A stretch of 58,126 nucleotides of DNA, taken from the NCBI GenBank assembly GCA_958417225.1, contig CATZCM010000005.1, positions 1 to 58,126 on the forward strand, written 5' to 3'. This document shows, piece after piece, positions 44,062-53,849 of the stretch; position 1 is the first letter of the stretch; each line of letters begins with the position of its first letter. The notes beneath the pieces were generated by a model that searched no databases, had not been told where the DNA came from, and saw only the letters and a list, made by a program, of their open reading frames with translations. Position numbers and translations under genes: made by a program. The stretch is from an uncultured Eubacteriales bacterium (GTDB lineage Bacteria; Bacillota; Clostridia; Oscillospirales; Acutalibacteraceae).

Positions 44062-45762
44062 ATGAAATTATCAGTACTATTAGGAGAAAGGTTCAAAGAG
44101 CGTCCATCAGAGTCTATGTTAGAAAGTCATACATTTTTACTTAGAGGTGGGTATATGCGCCAAGTGGCAGGAGGAATTTTTTCACTTTTACCACCAGCGA
44201 AGAAAATAGTTCAAAAGATAGAAGCTATTATCCGTGAGGAAATGAATAAAATAGATGGACAAGAAGTTATGTTCCCAGTTGTTATGCCTGCGGAATTATG
44301 GAAAGAATCAGGAAGGTTTGATAGTATTGGGAATGAACTAGTGCGATTTAAGGATCGTACTGGTAGGGATATGGTTCTTGGAATGACTCACGAGGAAGCG
44401 GCAGTGCATTTAGCTCGGACAGAGGCTAAATCATATCTTAGATATCCTTTTATGATTTATCAAATTCAGACGAAATTTCGTGATGAACCTCGTCCTCGCG
44501 GTGGCCTTATCCGTGTTAGAGAGTTTACGATGAAGGATGCGTATTCATTTCACACTTCTTGGGAAGATTTGCAAGAATATTATGAAAAAGTACATAAGGC
44601 GTATGAACGTATTTATGAACGAACGGGTCTTGGAAACGTTGTTTCAGTTAAATCTGACTCTGGAATGATGGGCGGTAGCATTGCACATGAATTTATGTAT
44701 CTTTCAGATAATGGAGAAGATAGCATAGTTATGTGTGACCACTGTGGTTATAAATCAAATATGGAAGTGGCGTCAGCACAACTTCAACCTGTTACGGAAC
44801 ACTGCGATGCAAAATTGGAGGAAATTTATACTGAAAATACAAGTAGTATTGAATTGTTATGTGAAGCCTTGAGTATACCTGCATATGTTACCATTAAAGC
44901 AGCTGTGTTTTTGAGAGAAGATAATCAAAAACCTATTGTTGTATTTATAAGGGGCGACCTTCAGGTAAATGAAGCAAAATTAAGAAAAGTTGTTGGAACG
45001 GGTGTGCTTCCACTGAAAGATTGTGATGGAGTGAATCTATGTTTTGGGTTCATAGGGCCATATGGGCTTGATATGAGTGAACTGGATGTAGTTTTTGACA
45101 CTTCTTTGAAAAATTGTAAAGATATGGTTTGTGGGGCTAACAAGCAAAATTATCATATTAAAGGAGTAAGTATAGATCGTGACGTTCATGTTGAGAATTT
45201 CGAGGATGTTGCCAAAGTGAATGAGGGGGATTTGTGTCCGGTATGTGGAAAACAATTATCCATAAAACGTGGTATAGAAGTAGGAAATATATTTCAATTA
45301 GGTGACAAGTACACAAAAAGCATGAATATGACCTATATAGATGAAAATGGAAAACCTCAAATTCCTATTATGGGTTGCTATGGTATAGGAGTTGGTAGAC
45401 TTTTAGCTTGTGCGTTGGAGGAACATCATGATGATTTCGGTCCGATTTGGCCAAAGAGTATTGCTCCATGGCAGGTACATGTTTGTGTTTTGAATAATTC
45501 TGTGGATGAAGTGCGGAAAGCAGGAGAATCTATTTATAATGAACTTTCTCAAAAGTACGATGTGCTTTTTGATGATAGAAATGTTTCTGCTGGAATGCAG
45601 TTTGCAGATGCTGATTTGCTTGGGGTACCGATTCGTGTAGTGATTAGTAAACGAAATATATTAAATAATCAAGTTGAAGTTAGTTTAAGAGACAAAAGTG
45701 TAAAAAAGATAGTTGCACTAAGTGAATTACAAGATACGGTGAATGAACTTATGAAACAATAA
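44062..45762 (+). CDS. proS: Prolyl-tRNA synthetase (bacterial type with editing domain)
   Basis: Attaches proline to tRNA-Pro. 566 residues, the length of the bacterial form with the INS editing insertion (about 230-400). Class II motifs: RQVAGGIFSLLPPAKK (motif 1), FRDEPRPRGGLIRVREF (motif 2) and GCYGIGVGRLLAC (motif 3), then an anticodon-binding domain. TTAGGAGTG lies eight bases before the ATG at 44062; an upstream ATG at 44029 has no site. It heads a run of co-directional genes to about 49.5 kb. Confidence 0.96.
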   Translation: MKLSVLLGERFKERPSESMLESHTFLLRGGYMRQVAGGIFSLLPPAKKIVQKIEAIIREEMNKIDGQEVMFPVVMPAELWKESGRFDSIGNELVRFKDRTGRDMVLGMTHEEAAVHLARTEAKSYLRYPFMIYQIQTKFRDEPRPRGGLIRVREFTMKDAYSFHTSWEDLQEYYEKVHKAYERIYERTGLGNVVSVKSDSGMMGGSIAHEFMYLSDNGEDSIVMCDHCGYKSNMEVASAQLQPVTEHCDAKLEEIYTENTSSIELLCEALSIPAYVTIKAAVFLREDNQKPIVVFIRGDLQVNEAKLRKVVGTGVLPLKDCDGVNLCFGFIGPYGLDMSELDVVFDTSLKNCKDMVCGANKQNYHIKGVSIDRDVHVENFEDVAKVNEGDLCPVCGKQLSIKRGIEVGNIFQLGDKYTKSMNMTYIDENGKPQIPIMGCYGIGVGRLLACALEEHHDDFGPIWPKSIAPWQVHVCVLNNSVDEVRKAGESIYNELSQKYDVLFDDRNVSAGMQFADADLLGVPIRVVISKRNILNNQVEVSLRDKSVKKIVALSELQDTVNELMKQ

Positions 45763-45851
45763 ATCGAACGAAAATGAAATTAAGGTTGCCTTTTATTAAT
45801 AGCCTTAAATTTATAAGAAATGGTGTATTTTGTATTATAGGAAGTGATTGT

Positions 45852-47069
45852 GTGAATTCTGAAAGTATAGGCGATTTATTGAAAAATAAGTTGAAAGTAA
45901 TTCAATTTGGAGATTCATTTACTCCGGTTATAGATGGTGTGACCGTTGCAATGATGAATTACGCGAAGTGGATTAATCAAAAGTACGGATCCTGTGAGAT
46001 AGTGGTACCTCATTATGATGAGACGGAACCAGACGACTTTGATTATAATGTGTATAGATTTAAATCCATTGATTCAATTATAAAACGTCCGTACAGAATT
46101 GGTGTCCCAGCACTTGATCGGAATTTTATGATAAAATTGAAATCGCTTGATGCAAACCTTGTACATGCGCATTCACCGTATATAGCGGGGGATCTTGCAT
46201 ATAAAACTGCTAAACGATTAAATATTCCATTAGTGGCTACTTTTCACACTAAATTTTATGATGATTTTTATGCGTGTACACATTCGAAACTTATAACGAA
46301 ATATGCAGTTAGTAAGGCTGTGAATTTTTTTGAAAAAGCTGATTATGTATGGGCAGTGAGCCATTCTGCAAAGGATACCTTGTATGAGTATGGATATCGT
46401 GGAAAAGTGGAAATTATGCCAAATGGCTGTGACACTATTTCGGAAACCGCGAATAGAGATCTTTTGCTGAATGAGATTAATAATAAGTATGGTTTAAAGG
46501 AGAATGAACGTATATTTTTGTTTGTTGGACGCATGGATTGGCATAAGAACATCCGCATTATAATTGATGCAACTGAAAAGTTCTTTAAAACGCATACGGG
46601 AAAACTTGTGATGATTGGTGAGGGGATGAATGATAGCGAGATACATGATTACGTGAAGCGATTAAGACTTTATGATAAAGTGATATTTACGGGGAAAATA
46701 CTCGACAGGGATATGTTATTTGCATTTTATTTGAGATCACATTTATTATTATTTCCGTCATTGTATGATACGTTAGCGCTTGTTGTGCGGGAAGCTGCTT
46801 CAGTTGATTGTCCGGCTGTTTTGGTACGTGGATCGGGTGCTGCAGAGGGATGCATAGATGAAAAAACGGCTTTTCTATGTGAAAATTCGGCTGATTCACT
46901 TTTGGTCAAAATGCAGGAATCTATATCAGACACGGATTTGTACAACACAGTTAAAAAAAATTGTCATACCATAGCTGTACCTTGGGAAAAAATTGTTGAC
47001 AGAGTTGCAAACCGTTATGATAAAATTATTGATGATAGCAAAAAAGGAGTTATAGGGGATGTTAGGTGA
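45852..47069 (+). CDS. GT4-family glycosyltransferase
   Basis: Retaining GT-B sugar transferase. N-terminal domain: VIQFGDSFTPVIDGVTVAMM, VHAHSPYIAGDLAY and FHTKFYDDF; C-terminal domain: FVGRMDWHKNI (donor loop), VMIGEG and FPSLYDTLALVVREA with the E-x7-E type donor-binding site. It resembles alpha-mannosyl or glucosyl transferases of glycolipid synthesis; the sugar is unknown. GTG at 45852 follows AGGAAGTG at a normal distance, whereas the in-frame ATG at 45774 has no site and adds a non-conserved tail. The end overlaps nadD by 11 bases. Confidence 0.86.
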   Translation: MNSESIGDLLKNKLKVIQFGDSFTPVIDGVTVAMMNYAKWINQKYGSCEIVVPHYDETEPDDFDYNVYRFKSIDSIIKRPYRIGVPALDRNFMIKLKSLDANLVHAHSPYIAGDLAYKTAKRLNIPLVATFHTKFYDDFYACTHSKLITKYAVSKAVNFFEKADYVWAVSHSAKDTLYEYGYRGKVEIMPNGCDTISETANRDLLLNEINNKYGLKENERIFLFVGRMDWHKNIRIIIDATEKFFKTHTGKLVMIGEGMNDSEIHDYVKRLRLYDKVIFTGKILDRDMLFAFYLRSHLLLFPSLYDTLALVVREAASVDCPAVLVRGSGAAEGCIDEKTAFLCENSADSLLVKMQESISDTDLYNTVKKNCHTIAVPWEKIVDRVANRYDKIIDDSKKGVIGDVR

Positions 47070-47670
47070 GGCGATCGGTGTATTTGGCGGAACGTTTAAT
47101 CCAATACATAATGGGCATATAAAATTAGCTTGCAGTATTATGGAACGTCTACAACTTTCTTGTGTGATTTTGGTTCCAAGTAGGATTCCACCACACAAAT
47201 CGTTAAGTAGTAATGTTTTGCCGATGCATCGTATGGAAATGTGTCGGTTAGCGTGTGAACAATATGATAAACTTTATGTATCGGACATTGAAATAGGACA
47301 AAATAGTGTTAGTTATACGTATCTAACACTTGAGAGATTATGTGATCAATTTCCCAGTACTCCTATATATTTTATTGTTGGTGCAGATATGTTTTTGAGT
47401 TTACGAACCTGGAAAAATTATAAGAGAATTTTCGAACTTGCATCAATATGCACAGTACCAAGAGAAAAACATGGTATAGTGGAACTTAAAAATTTTGCGA
47501 AATTTTTAAATAGTGAGGGTGCGGTAACGTTTGTTGAAGATGTAGTGTGCCCAAATATTTCTTCTACGGTGATACGGAAAATGATTGTTAATGGTGAGGA
47601 CATTTCAAAATATGTTCCAAGAAGTGTAAATGAATATATTTTGAAAAAACATTTGTATATGGAGGGATGA
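47059..47670 (+). CDS. nadD: Nicotinate-nucleotide adenylyltransferase
   Basis: Forms deamido-NAD from nicotinate mononucleotide and ATP. 203 residues with GVFGGTFNPIHNGH (nucleotidyltransferase HxGH-type motif), VPSRIPPHK and ISSTVIRKM. It precedes yqeK with a three-base gap, the usual Firmicutes order. Confidence 0.95.
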   Translation: MLGEAIGVFGGTFNPIHNGHIKLACSIMERLQLSCVILVPSRIPPHKSLSSNVLPMHRMEMCRLACEQYDKLYVSDIEIGQNSVSYTYLTLERLCDQFPSTPIYFIVGADMFLSLRTWKNYKRIFELASICTVPREKHGIVELKNFAKFLNSEGAVTFVEDVVCPNISSTVIRKMIVNGEDISKYVPRSVNEYILKKHLYMEG

Positions 47671-47673
47671 TGA

Positions 47674-48255
47674 ATGGATATAGAAAAACTAGAACAAATA
47701 ATAAAATTGCATTTGAGTGATAAACGCTTTAATCACGTTAAAAATGTAGCGGAAGAGGCAGTGCGACTTGCCGCAAAGTACGGAGTTGATGTTGAAAAAG
47801 CTCGAATTGCAGGACTTTTGCATGATATAACAAAGGAGTTTGAAAAGGAGGAACATCTTTACCTTTTTAATCAGGCAATGTTGAAACTTGACCCAATTGA
47901 AGCAAAAATGGAAAAAGTATGGCATCCTATATCAGGTGCTATTTATGCTGAAAAAGTCTTGGATATAAAAGATCAGGATATTTTGAACGCGATTAGGTAT
48001 CATTTGACTGGGCGTATAGGTATGTCTAAACTTGAAAAAATTATTTTTGTAGCAGATTATACTTCTTGTGAACGTAATTTCGATGGTGTGGATAAGATAC
48101 GTTATGAGGTGGATCGTAGTTTGGAACGTGGCGTTGTTGAGGAAATGAAATTTACATTACCAAAACTTATAAGTTTGGAATCTCCTATATGTGAAGATGG
48201 TTGGAAAGCATATAACTATTATGTCGCACTTAAAAATAAGGGAGAAAGGTTATGA
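47674..48255 (+). CDS. yqeK: YqeK-type HD-domain phosphohydrolase (diadenosine tetraphosphatase)
   Basis: 193 residues: RFNHVKNV with the first metal His, GLLHDITKEF with the HD pair, HPISGAIYAEKV, AIRYHLTGR and IIFVADYTS with the last Asp form the full set of the YqeK family, shown in Gram-positives to split Ap4A symmetrically. GGAGGG precedes the ATG. It overlaps the next gene by the ATGA type of junction. Confidence 0.93.
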   Translation: MDIEKLEQIIKLHLSDKRFNHVKNVAEEAVRLAAKYGVDVEKARIAGLLHDITKEFEKEEHLYLFNQAMLKLDPIEAKMEKVWHPISGAIYAEKVLDIKDQDILNAIRYHLTGRIGMSKLEKIIFVADYTSCERNFDGVDKIRYEVDRSLERGVVEEMKFTLPKLISLESPICEDGWKAYNYYVALKNKGERL

Positions 48256-49496
48256 ATGTGGTTGTAATTGGTGGTGGGCCCGCGGGGATGATGGCTGCGG
48301 GGATGGCTGCTAAATCTTGTGACAATGTTATATTACTTGAAAAAAATGAGAAATTGGGGAAAAAACTTGCGATTACCGGAAAAGGTCGTTGCAATGTGAC
48401 AAACAATTGTGTGGACATAAATGAATTGATACGGAATATTCCTCGAAATGGGAAGTTTATGTATAGTTCAATAAGAAATTTTGGGCCAAGTGATGTTATA
48501 GAATTTTTTGAGAAACTTGGAGTTTCTCTTAAAATTGAACGAGGAAACAGGGTTTTCCCGTGTTCTGATAGAGCGATGGATATTGTAAGTGCAATGGAAA
48601 AGTTTTTGTGTAAAAGAAAAGTTAATGTTTTACATAAGCGTGCAGTGAAAATTGTTTTAAATAATGGACAAGTATCAAGTGTCATTACTACTGACGGAAC
48701 TATTATTGATGCAGATGCAGTTGTGATTTGCACTGGGGGCAAATCTTATCCAAAAACAGGTTCAACTGGGGATGGTTATGATTTAGCGAAAAATGCTGGG
48801 CATACCATTGTACCTGTTGTTCCGTCGCTTGTGCCACTTGTATCACATGACGAGAGATGTGAAGAGTTACAGGGCCTTTCACTTAAAAATGTTGCTGTGA
48901 AGCTTGTAGATGGTGAAAATAATAAAATAATATATGACGACTTTGGGGAAATGTTATTTACACATTTTGGGGTGTCGGGACCTGTTGTGCTTAGTGCATC
49001 GGCAAATATTGACTTTTCAAAATTTTCACAGTGTTCCATGATAATTGATTTGAAACCGGCGCTGTCGTTTGAACAGCTTGATAAAAGAATTATTCGCGAT
49101 TTTCAGAAAAATCTGCACAAAAATATAATAAATTCACTAAATGAACTGCTTCCGAAAAAAATGATTCCGGTTATGGTAAATTCAGCTAAGATTCCATTTG
49201 GCATAAAGTGTGAAAATGTAACTAGACAGATGAGATTTTCCCTTGTTGGAGCAATTAAGAATTTCGCTATTACTATTGACGGTGCACGTCCTATTGATGA
49301 AGCAATAGTAACTAGAGGTGGAGTATCAGTAAAAGAAATTTTTCCTTCAACAATGGAATCACGTATTGTTAAAGGTTTGTTTTTTGCTGGTGAGGTTGTG
49401 GATGTGGATGCTTATACTGGCGGATTTAACCTACAAGTAGCATTTTCTACCGGTTATACCGCTGGGAATTGTATTTCAAAATTATGTGAAGTGTGA
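48252..49496 (+). CDS. HI0933-family NAD(P)/FAD-dependent oxidoreductase
   Basis: 414-residue flavoprotein: FAD dinucleotide motif VIGGGPAGMMAAGMAA at the N-terminus, KKLAITGKGRCNVTN typical of HI0933/YhiN, CTGGKSYPKTGSTGDGYDLA, and a C-terminal GLFFAGEVVDVDAYTGGFNLQVAFSTG. The physiological substrate is unknown. AAGGGAGAAAGG overlaps the yqeK end, so it is translationally coupled to it. Confidence 0.93.
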   Translation: MNVVVIGGGPAGMMAAGMAAKSCDNVILLEKNEKLGKKLAITGKGRCNVTNNCVDINELIRNIPRNGKFMYSSIRNFGPSDVIEFFEKLGVSLKIERGNRVFPCSDRAMDIVSAMEKFLCKRKVNVLHKRAVKIVLNNGQVSSVITTDGTIIDADAVVICTGGKSYPKTGSTGDGYDLAKNAGHTIVPVVPSLVPLVSHDERCEELQGLSLKNVAVKLVDGENNKIIYDDFGEMLFTHFGVSGPVVLSASANIDFSKFSQCSMIIDLKPALSFEQLDKRIIRDFQKNLHKNIINSLNELLPKKMIPVMVNSAKIPFGIKCENVTRQMRFSLVGAIKNFAITIDGARPIDEAIVTRGGVSVKEIFPSTMESRIVKGLFFAGEVVDVDAYTGGFNLQVAFSTGYTAGNCISKLCEV

Positions 49497-49580
49497 ATTT
49501 ACTTAAAAGATTTCCTGTTGTTTTTTGTAACATTAGTGCCGAAAGATGCATAGTATGTAGAAAGAAGGAGGTGATGCATC

Positions 49581-50546
49581 TTGAACGGTATAGATGTTAG
49601 TTCATGGCAGGGAAATATAAATTGGGAAAAGGTTTCGAATACAGATGTAGGTTTCGCGATGATACGTGCTACGTATGGGACAAGTGGTAAAGATAAACAA
49701 TTCGTACAGAATATGAACAACATAACTAAGACGAATATTTATCCAGGAGCTTATCACTACCTGTATGCGACGTCTGTGTCAGAAGCTAAGCAGGAGGCAC
49801 AAAATTTCTTGAATGCAATAAAATCATATAAGTTTTTGTATCCTGTGGCACTTGATATAGAAGATAGCTCTATATCATCATTGGGGAGAAATACTGCTAC
49901 TCAAATTGCTCTTACCTTTTGTGATATTGTTGAAAATTCTGGTTACTACGTGAATATATATTCGAATTTAAACTGGTTGCAAAATTACCTGAATATGAAT
50001 GAACTTTCCAAATTTGATATATGGTTGGCCCAATGGTCAAGTTCACCAACGTATACTGGGAATTTTGGAATGTGGCAGCACTCATCAACAGGTTCAGTTT
50101 CAGGTATAAATGGCAATGTAGATCTTAATATCTCCTATCTTGATTATCCAACAATTATAACGAGTAAAGGACTTAATAATACGTCGTCTTCACAATTGCC
50201 ATCTCCACCCGATACCGATACAAAACCTCCAACATCTACATTTGAGTATGTAGTGGTTACTGGGGATACATTGTGGGATATAGCTGAAAAATTCCTTGGG
50301 TCCGGTGCAAGGTATGAAGAAATTAAAACATTGAATGGTTTAACAGGAGATACTATATATGCGGGCCAAGTTTTGAACGTTCCATCCGGGACGTCAGGTA
50401 GCAAATCGTATACAGTGGTATCTGGAGATACACTTTGGGATATAGCTGAAAGATTTCTCGGCTCGGGGTCGCGCTACACTGAATTAAAAACATTGAATGG
50501 TTTAACTAGTGATACGATTTACCCTGGTCAGGTTCTCCTTATTTAA
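49581..50546 (+). CDS. GH25 muramidase (lysozyme) with two LysM domains
   Basis: Cleaves the glycan chains of peptidoglycan. GH25 domain at 1-200: NGIDVSSWQGNINWEKV, IRATYG and VALDIED with the catalytic acidic residues; then two near-identical LysM cell-wall-binding domains (VVTGDTLWDIAEKFLGSG... and VVSGDTLWDIAERFLGSG...). The start is TTG, ten bases after AAGGAGG. There is no signal peptide, so release needs a holin, lysis or a non-Sec route, as for phage endolysins; no other phage genes are nearby. 321 residues, complete, followed by a terminator. Confidence 0.92.
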   Translation: MNGIDVSSWQGNINWEKVSNTDVGFAMIRATYGTSGKDKQFVQNMNNITKTNIYPGAYHYLYATSVSEAKQEAQNFLNAIKSYKFLYPVALDIEDSSISSLGRNTATQIALTFCDIVENSGYYVNIYSNLNWLQNYLNMNELSKFDIWLAQWSSSPTYTGNFGMWQHSSTGSVSGINGNVDLNISYLDYPTIITSKGLNNTSSSQLPSPPDTDTKPPTSTFEYVVVTGDTLWDIAEKFLGSGARYEEIKTLNGLTGDTIYAGQVLNVPSGTSGSKSYTVVSGDTLWDIAERFLGSGSRYTELKTLNGLTSDTIYPGQVLLI

Positions 50547-50638
50547 AATCCTTGTTACGTTAGTATCATGGTGGATTTAGCAGCACATTAAAGCATTTTC
50601 GACTTCACTTTGTGAATTTATAAACAACTTTTTATAAG

Positions 50639-50682
50639 AAAGCCCTTTGAGGTAGTTGAATTTACCTTAGAAGGGCTTTAAT
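50639..50682 (+). terminator. Rho-independent terminator after the lysozyme gene
   Basis: AAAGCCCTT..AGGTA pairs with TACCTT..AAGGGCTTT, with small internal mismatches, followed by T residues. Confidence 0.85.
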
Positions 50683-50689
50683 TGATATC

Positions 50690-51468
50690 AAGATAATACT
50701 GCGAGGTAACGCAAAGAGAATATTTTAATCATAGTAGGTGTAACAGGGACAGTTAGAAAGTGCATATCAAAGTGAATATTTTTAGAGTGTAAGGGCATTT
50801 TGAATCGCGAAAAGATTTTCAACATTTTTTGAAACCAGGGAGTATTGCAAATATTTTTGAATTGGTGTATAATAAAATTATAAAAGAGACAAAAAAGGCC
50901 GCCCCGTGCTAGTAATAATGGACTCAATACAAAATGTGCATTTATTTTGTGTGGTTGTAGGTCTCGTAGTTAATGTGATAGGGGGAGTAAATACATCGAA
51001 GGACCGAGCAACGATAAAAGTTGCAGGCAATTCAAGGCAAGTTACGATTGCGACATCAGCAACAGGTCGTGGAACAGAGATAAAATTAAGTTCGGATGCC
51101 AAAAAAAGCAGGAGGATTACATGTAATTATCCCAATGTTGATGCCAAATCAGAGAACATTTGAACAAGCAGCAGGACGGTCAGGAAGACAAGGACAATCG
51201 GGGCATGTGAGCGTTTATAAATCTCCATTTGATGGCCTATCTTTGAGAACTACTGCAGATAACATAAGTGCTATTGTCAAGATATAGAGGATATCATTCA
51301 ACATACAACGAATTTGTTAGAGCTCAGTTTGATAGAATAGATGTTGGTTAAAGTGTTGATGTATTACAAAAACAGGTGTATGATTTACAACAAAATTGAA
51401 CACCATTATATCCAAGTCAAGGTGCAACTGTAGATTTGTGGCAACGTAGTTTAGAGAGGATTAAGTAA
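50690..51468 (+). pseudogene. SecA-like helicase core with C-terminal tip, decayed (toxin remnant 1)
   Basis: Fragments in changing frames match the SecA ATPase second nucleotide-binding domain: GVTGTV near 50737, KKGRPVLVIMDSIQ near 50895, VTIATSATGRGTEIKL near 51045 (motif V) and, after a slip at A7 near 51101, AGGLHVIIPMLMPNQ and EQAAGRSGRQGQSG (motif VI). SecA's usual IGTERHESRR is replaced by IIPMLMPNQR, so this is a SecA relative, not the housekeeping translocase. A tip of about 60 readable residues follows, ending VDLWQRSLERIK at 51468, with two stops. Nine bases later a small gene starts, as expected for a toxin followed by its immunity gene. Confidence 0.7.
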
Positions 51469-51477
51469 GGTATTATT

Positions 51478-51924
51478 ATGAATGAAAATAAAGTTTTAAA
51501 GGTAAAATCATTGTTATACAATGTTGATATTGATGAAACAAAAAAGGCTATTTTTCAAATACAAGACCAAGAAATCTTATATATGTATACTTATAATTAT
51601 AATTGGGATAATGGTTTTGTTATTCCACAAATAATTTTAGATAATAAAAAATGTGATTTAAGTATAGCATTATTAATTTTTTATAGAGTTGATGGTCTAA
51701 GATATTTAACAAATAAATCTGATAATGAAAAATTATCACATTGGTTTTCTTTTATAAAAAAATTATATTATTCGATTTTAACAGGAAAATACCAAAAAGG
51801 GAAAATAGGATTTAAAGTACCATTGTCACGGGTTCAAATATTTAAATTGAAAAAAGTAATATCCGAAAAAGATAATATTTTTATCGAAAATATTGAGGGA
51901 AAATGTTTGGACATTGATTTGTAG
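51478..51924 (+). CDS. Candidate immunity protein 1
   Basis: 148 residues, no recognised family. TAAGG lies eight bases before the ATG. The frame is open and complete, with aromatic-rich patches (YMYTYNYNWDNGFVIP, YRVDGLRYLT) and a Lys-rich tail, no signal peptide and no membrane helix, so it should be cytoplasmic. Its place directly behind a decayed toxin remnant is the only functional clue. Confidence 0.55.
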   Translation: MNENKVLKVKSLLYNVDIDETKKAIFQIQDQEILYMYTYNYNWDNGFVIPQIILDNKKCDLSIALLIFYRVDGLRYLTNKSDNEKLSHWFSFIKKLYYSILTGKYQKGKIGFKVPLSRVQIFKLKKVISEKDNIFIENIEGKCLDIDL

Positions 51925-52049
51925 TATTAAGGCATATAACAAATTGGTTTTAATTTTTTCATGTTTTTTAAAGGTGTTGTTCAAAGATGAACATCTGAAA
52001 CTGTACACATAGTACATCCAAAGTGAAGTCAGAGTAGTAAAAATTACCT

Positions 52050-52274
52050 AGGTTATAGCCATAAGCGCAGAGGCTGCAAGTAAAGCTGTATCTGTTGCAA
52101 AAGGTGCCTAAACTGTAACCAAGGGTGCTAAGGCCGCCAGTGGGACTGGTGCAGCTGTTAAAGAAGCGAAAAGTGCTGAAACCGTTGCCAAAAGTACTGC
52201 TGGAACTGCAAAGAATGCCGATTGATGGAGATGAAAATTTATTTATGTCATTATTAAAGAATTTAAATAAGTAA
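52050..52274 (+). pseudogene. Ala/Lys-rich toxin linker and tip remnant (toxin remnant 2)
   Basis: Reads AISAEAASKAVSVAKGA, stop, TVTKGAKAASGTGAAVKEAK, then after a frame change PIDGDENLFMSLLKNLNK and a stop. The A/K-rich part resembles the linker in the minus-strand pre-toxin fragment at 56045-57316. No start codon or ribosome site. Confidence 0.5.
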
Positions 52275-52318
52275 GAAAGTATATAGTTTATTTATATTTT
52301 TAAGAGGGGTGATGAAAG

Positions 52319-52849
52319 TTGAATTTGGATTTAATTAAGAAAAAAAATATGCTTATAGAGAAAAATAAAATAGAGAATTTAAAGAAAAAATATGCTAATA
52401 ATGTATTATTGAAATATAAGATAAATATTGACAAAGAAGAAATACTTGATTATTATTACACAAAACAGCTATATAATGATATAGCTGTGAAAATTATAGA
52501 AAATAAAGTAAATTGTTTAGAGTATAAAATTGATCCAAGTGATGATGTTTTTGGAGAAATATTAAAAATTATGAGCCTAAATAATATAGAATTACATTAT
52601 CATGCTATATCATTTTTTGATTATGATGGGGCATTTATGTTTCCTAATATTAAATATAAATATATGTACTATACACTGGCTGTTAATAAAAGTGTTACAA
52701 ATGTTATAAAAGGTTTTTTGGACAGCATCGAAAACATTATTGAGTCAAAGATAATCATACTATTAAAAAACAGAGTAGTGTCGTTTTTAAGACAAAAGGA
52801 CGCAAATGATGTAGCTGAAATCTTAATTAGGGTTTGGAACAATTTTTAA
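52319..52849 (+). CDS. Candidate immunity protein 2
   Basis: 176 residues from a TTG nine bases after AGAGGGG; an internal ATG at 52349 is the alternative. Very Lys/Ile/Tyr-rich, no signal peptide, no known domain. It follows toxin remnant 2 by 45 bases. Its last bases overlap the next frame; joining the two by a single slip near 52845 would make a protein of about 320 residues, so the pair may be one broken gene. Confidence 0.5.
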   Translation: MNLDLIKKKNMLIEKNKIENLKKKYANNVLLKYKINIDKEEILDYYYTKQLYNDIAVKIIENKVNCLEYKIDPSDDVFGEILKIMSLNNIELHYHAISFFDYDGAFMFPNIKYKYMYYTLAVNKSVTNVIKGFLDSIENIIESKIIILLKNRVVSFLRQKDANDVAEILIRVWNNF

Positions 52850-53277
52850 TTATATATCAGCAACGCTTATTATTTTGTTTCGTAAATATGAGTAAATATA
52901 TAATTGAGAAAATAATAATGCAAGATGAAATATCTGAAGAAGGGGGGGCATTAATAAGAAATCATTTATCTAAAAAATTAAGAGTATACTTTGTATCACT
53001 TCAAGAAACTTTAGAAAATAATGACGAAAAGATAGAAGATTTTTCGGATGGAGATATTGCAATTAAATGGGTTACGAAACACCAAAAAATAAATAAATCG
53101 TTGAGACATAAACAACCTAAAAAATCTGGTTATACTGAGGTTGTAGAAGTAGCAGAAATTGTAGATAAATATTCTCTATATACATTCACATCAATTATAG
53201 AGGAGAAAATGTTAATTGATTTGAGCATAAAGTTGGTGTTAATATCAGGGATAGAATATTTTTGGAGGAAAACTTAG
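52834..53277 (+). CDS. Hypothetical protein, separate gene or continuation of the preceding one
   Basis: 147 codons. No ribosome site is seen before the TTG at 52834 or the ATG at 52888. It contains a G7 run near 52941 and segments such as FSDGDIAIKWVTKHQKINK without family match. The lack of an initiation signal favours a frame-shifted 3' half of the gene at 52319. Confidence 0.35.
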   Translation: MEQFLIIYQQRLLFCFVNMSKYIIEKIIMQDEISEEGGALIRNHLSKKLRVYFVSLQETLENNDEKIEDFSDGDIAIKWVTKHQKINKSLRHKQPKKSGYTEVVEVAEIVDKYSLYTFTSIIEEKMLIDLSIKLVLISGIEYFWRKT

Positions 53278-53319
53278 CGATTTATTCAGCAGAGTACTTA
53301 GATATCTAATTTCGCTTTG

Positions 53320-53848
53320 TGCATATCAAAACATTACATGTCTCGATAGCAACATCGGCAGCAGGTCGAGGAATGGACATAAAGTTAAGTGAAAAAGCGA
53401 AAAAGACTGGAGGATTGCACGTAATCATCCCGATATTAATGCCAAATCAAAGAGCATTGGAACAAGCAGCAAAAAGGTAAGGAAGACAAGGCTAGCCGGG
53501 TTCTGTAAGCATATATGAATCTCAAAATGATTTATTTAGGGCAGCACTACAGTTTGAAAGAGGGCACGATAATCTAACTATGATAAGATGATTAAAACTG
53601 GTAAAATTCAAGAAAGTTATAGTGGTATAACACATTTTTCTAATCTTGCATCAATAGATGCGTTTTACAACCAAGCGAAACCGGGAAGTATATATGTTGA
53701 ATTTGATGTGCCTAAGCATACCGTTACTAAAGGAGGAACGGATGCTTGGAGAATAATACATGTACCAGGTTCGATGCGAGATAGATTGAATGCAGGAAAT
53801 AGATTGCCCAGAATTACAGAGTGCTATACAATAGGAGGGAATAAATAA
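53320..53848 (+). pseudogene. SecA-like core fused to a TreTu-like toxin domain, decayed (toxin remnant 3)
   Basis: VSIATSAAGRGMDIKLSEKA and GGLHVIIPILMPNQRALEQA followed by KR-stop-GRQG match motifs V and VI of the SecA-like core seen at 50690. About 25 codons later an open tip begins (KMIKTGKIQESYSGITHF...YVEFDVPKHTV...) ending ITECYTIGGNK. The KTG-x-x-Q and YVEF-x-V-P pattern fits the TreTu family of toxin tips, known to me from Rhs-type toxins; the family name is tentative. Stops upstream separate the tip from any start, so it is dead. Confidence 0.62.
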
Positions 53849-53849
53849 A

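Noticed and set aside
50690..51468. Housekeeping secA gene fragment
   Set aside because: The conserved IGTERHESRR of SecA is replaced by IIPMLMPNQR in both copies, and both are followed by toxin-like tips and small genes.
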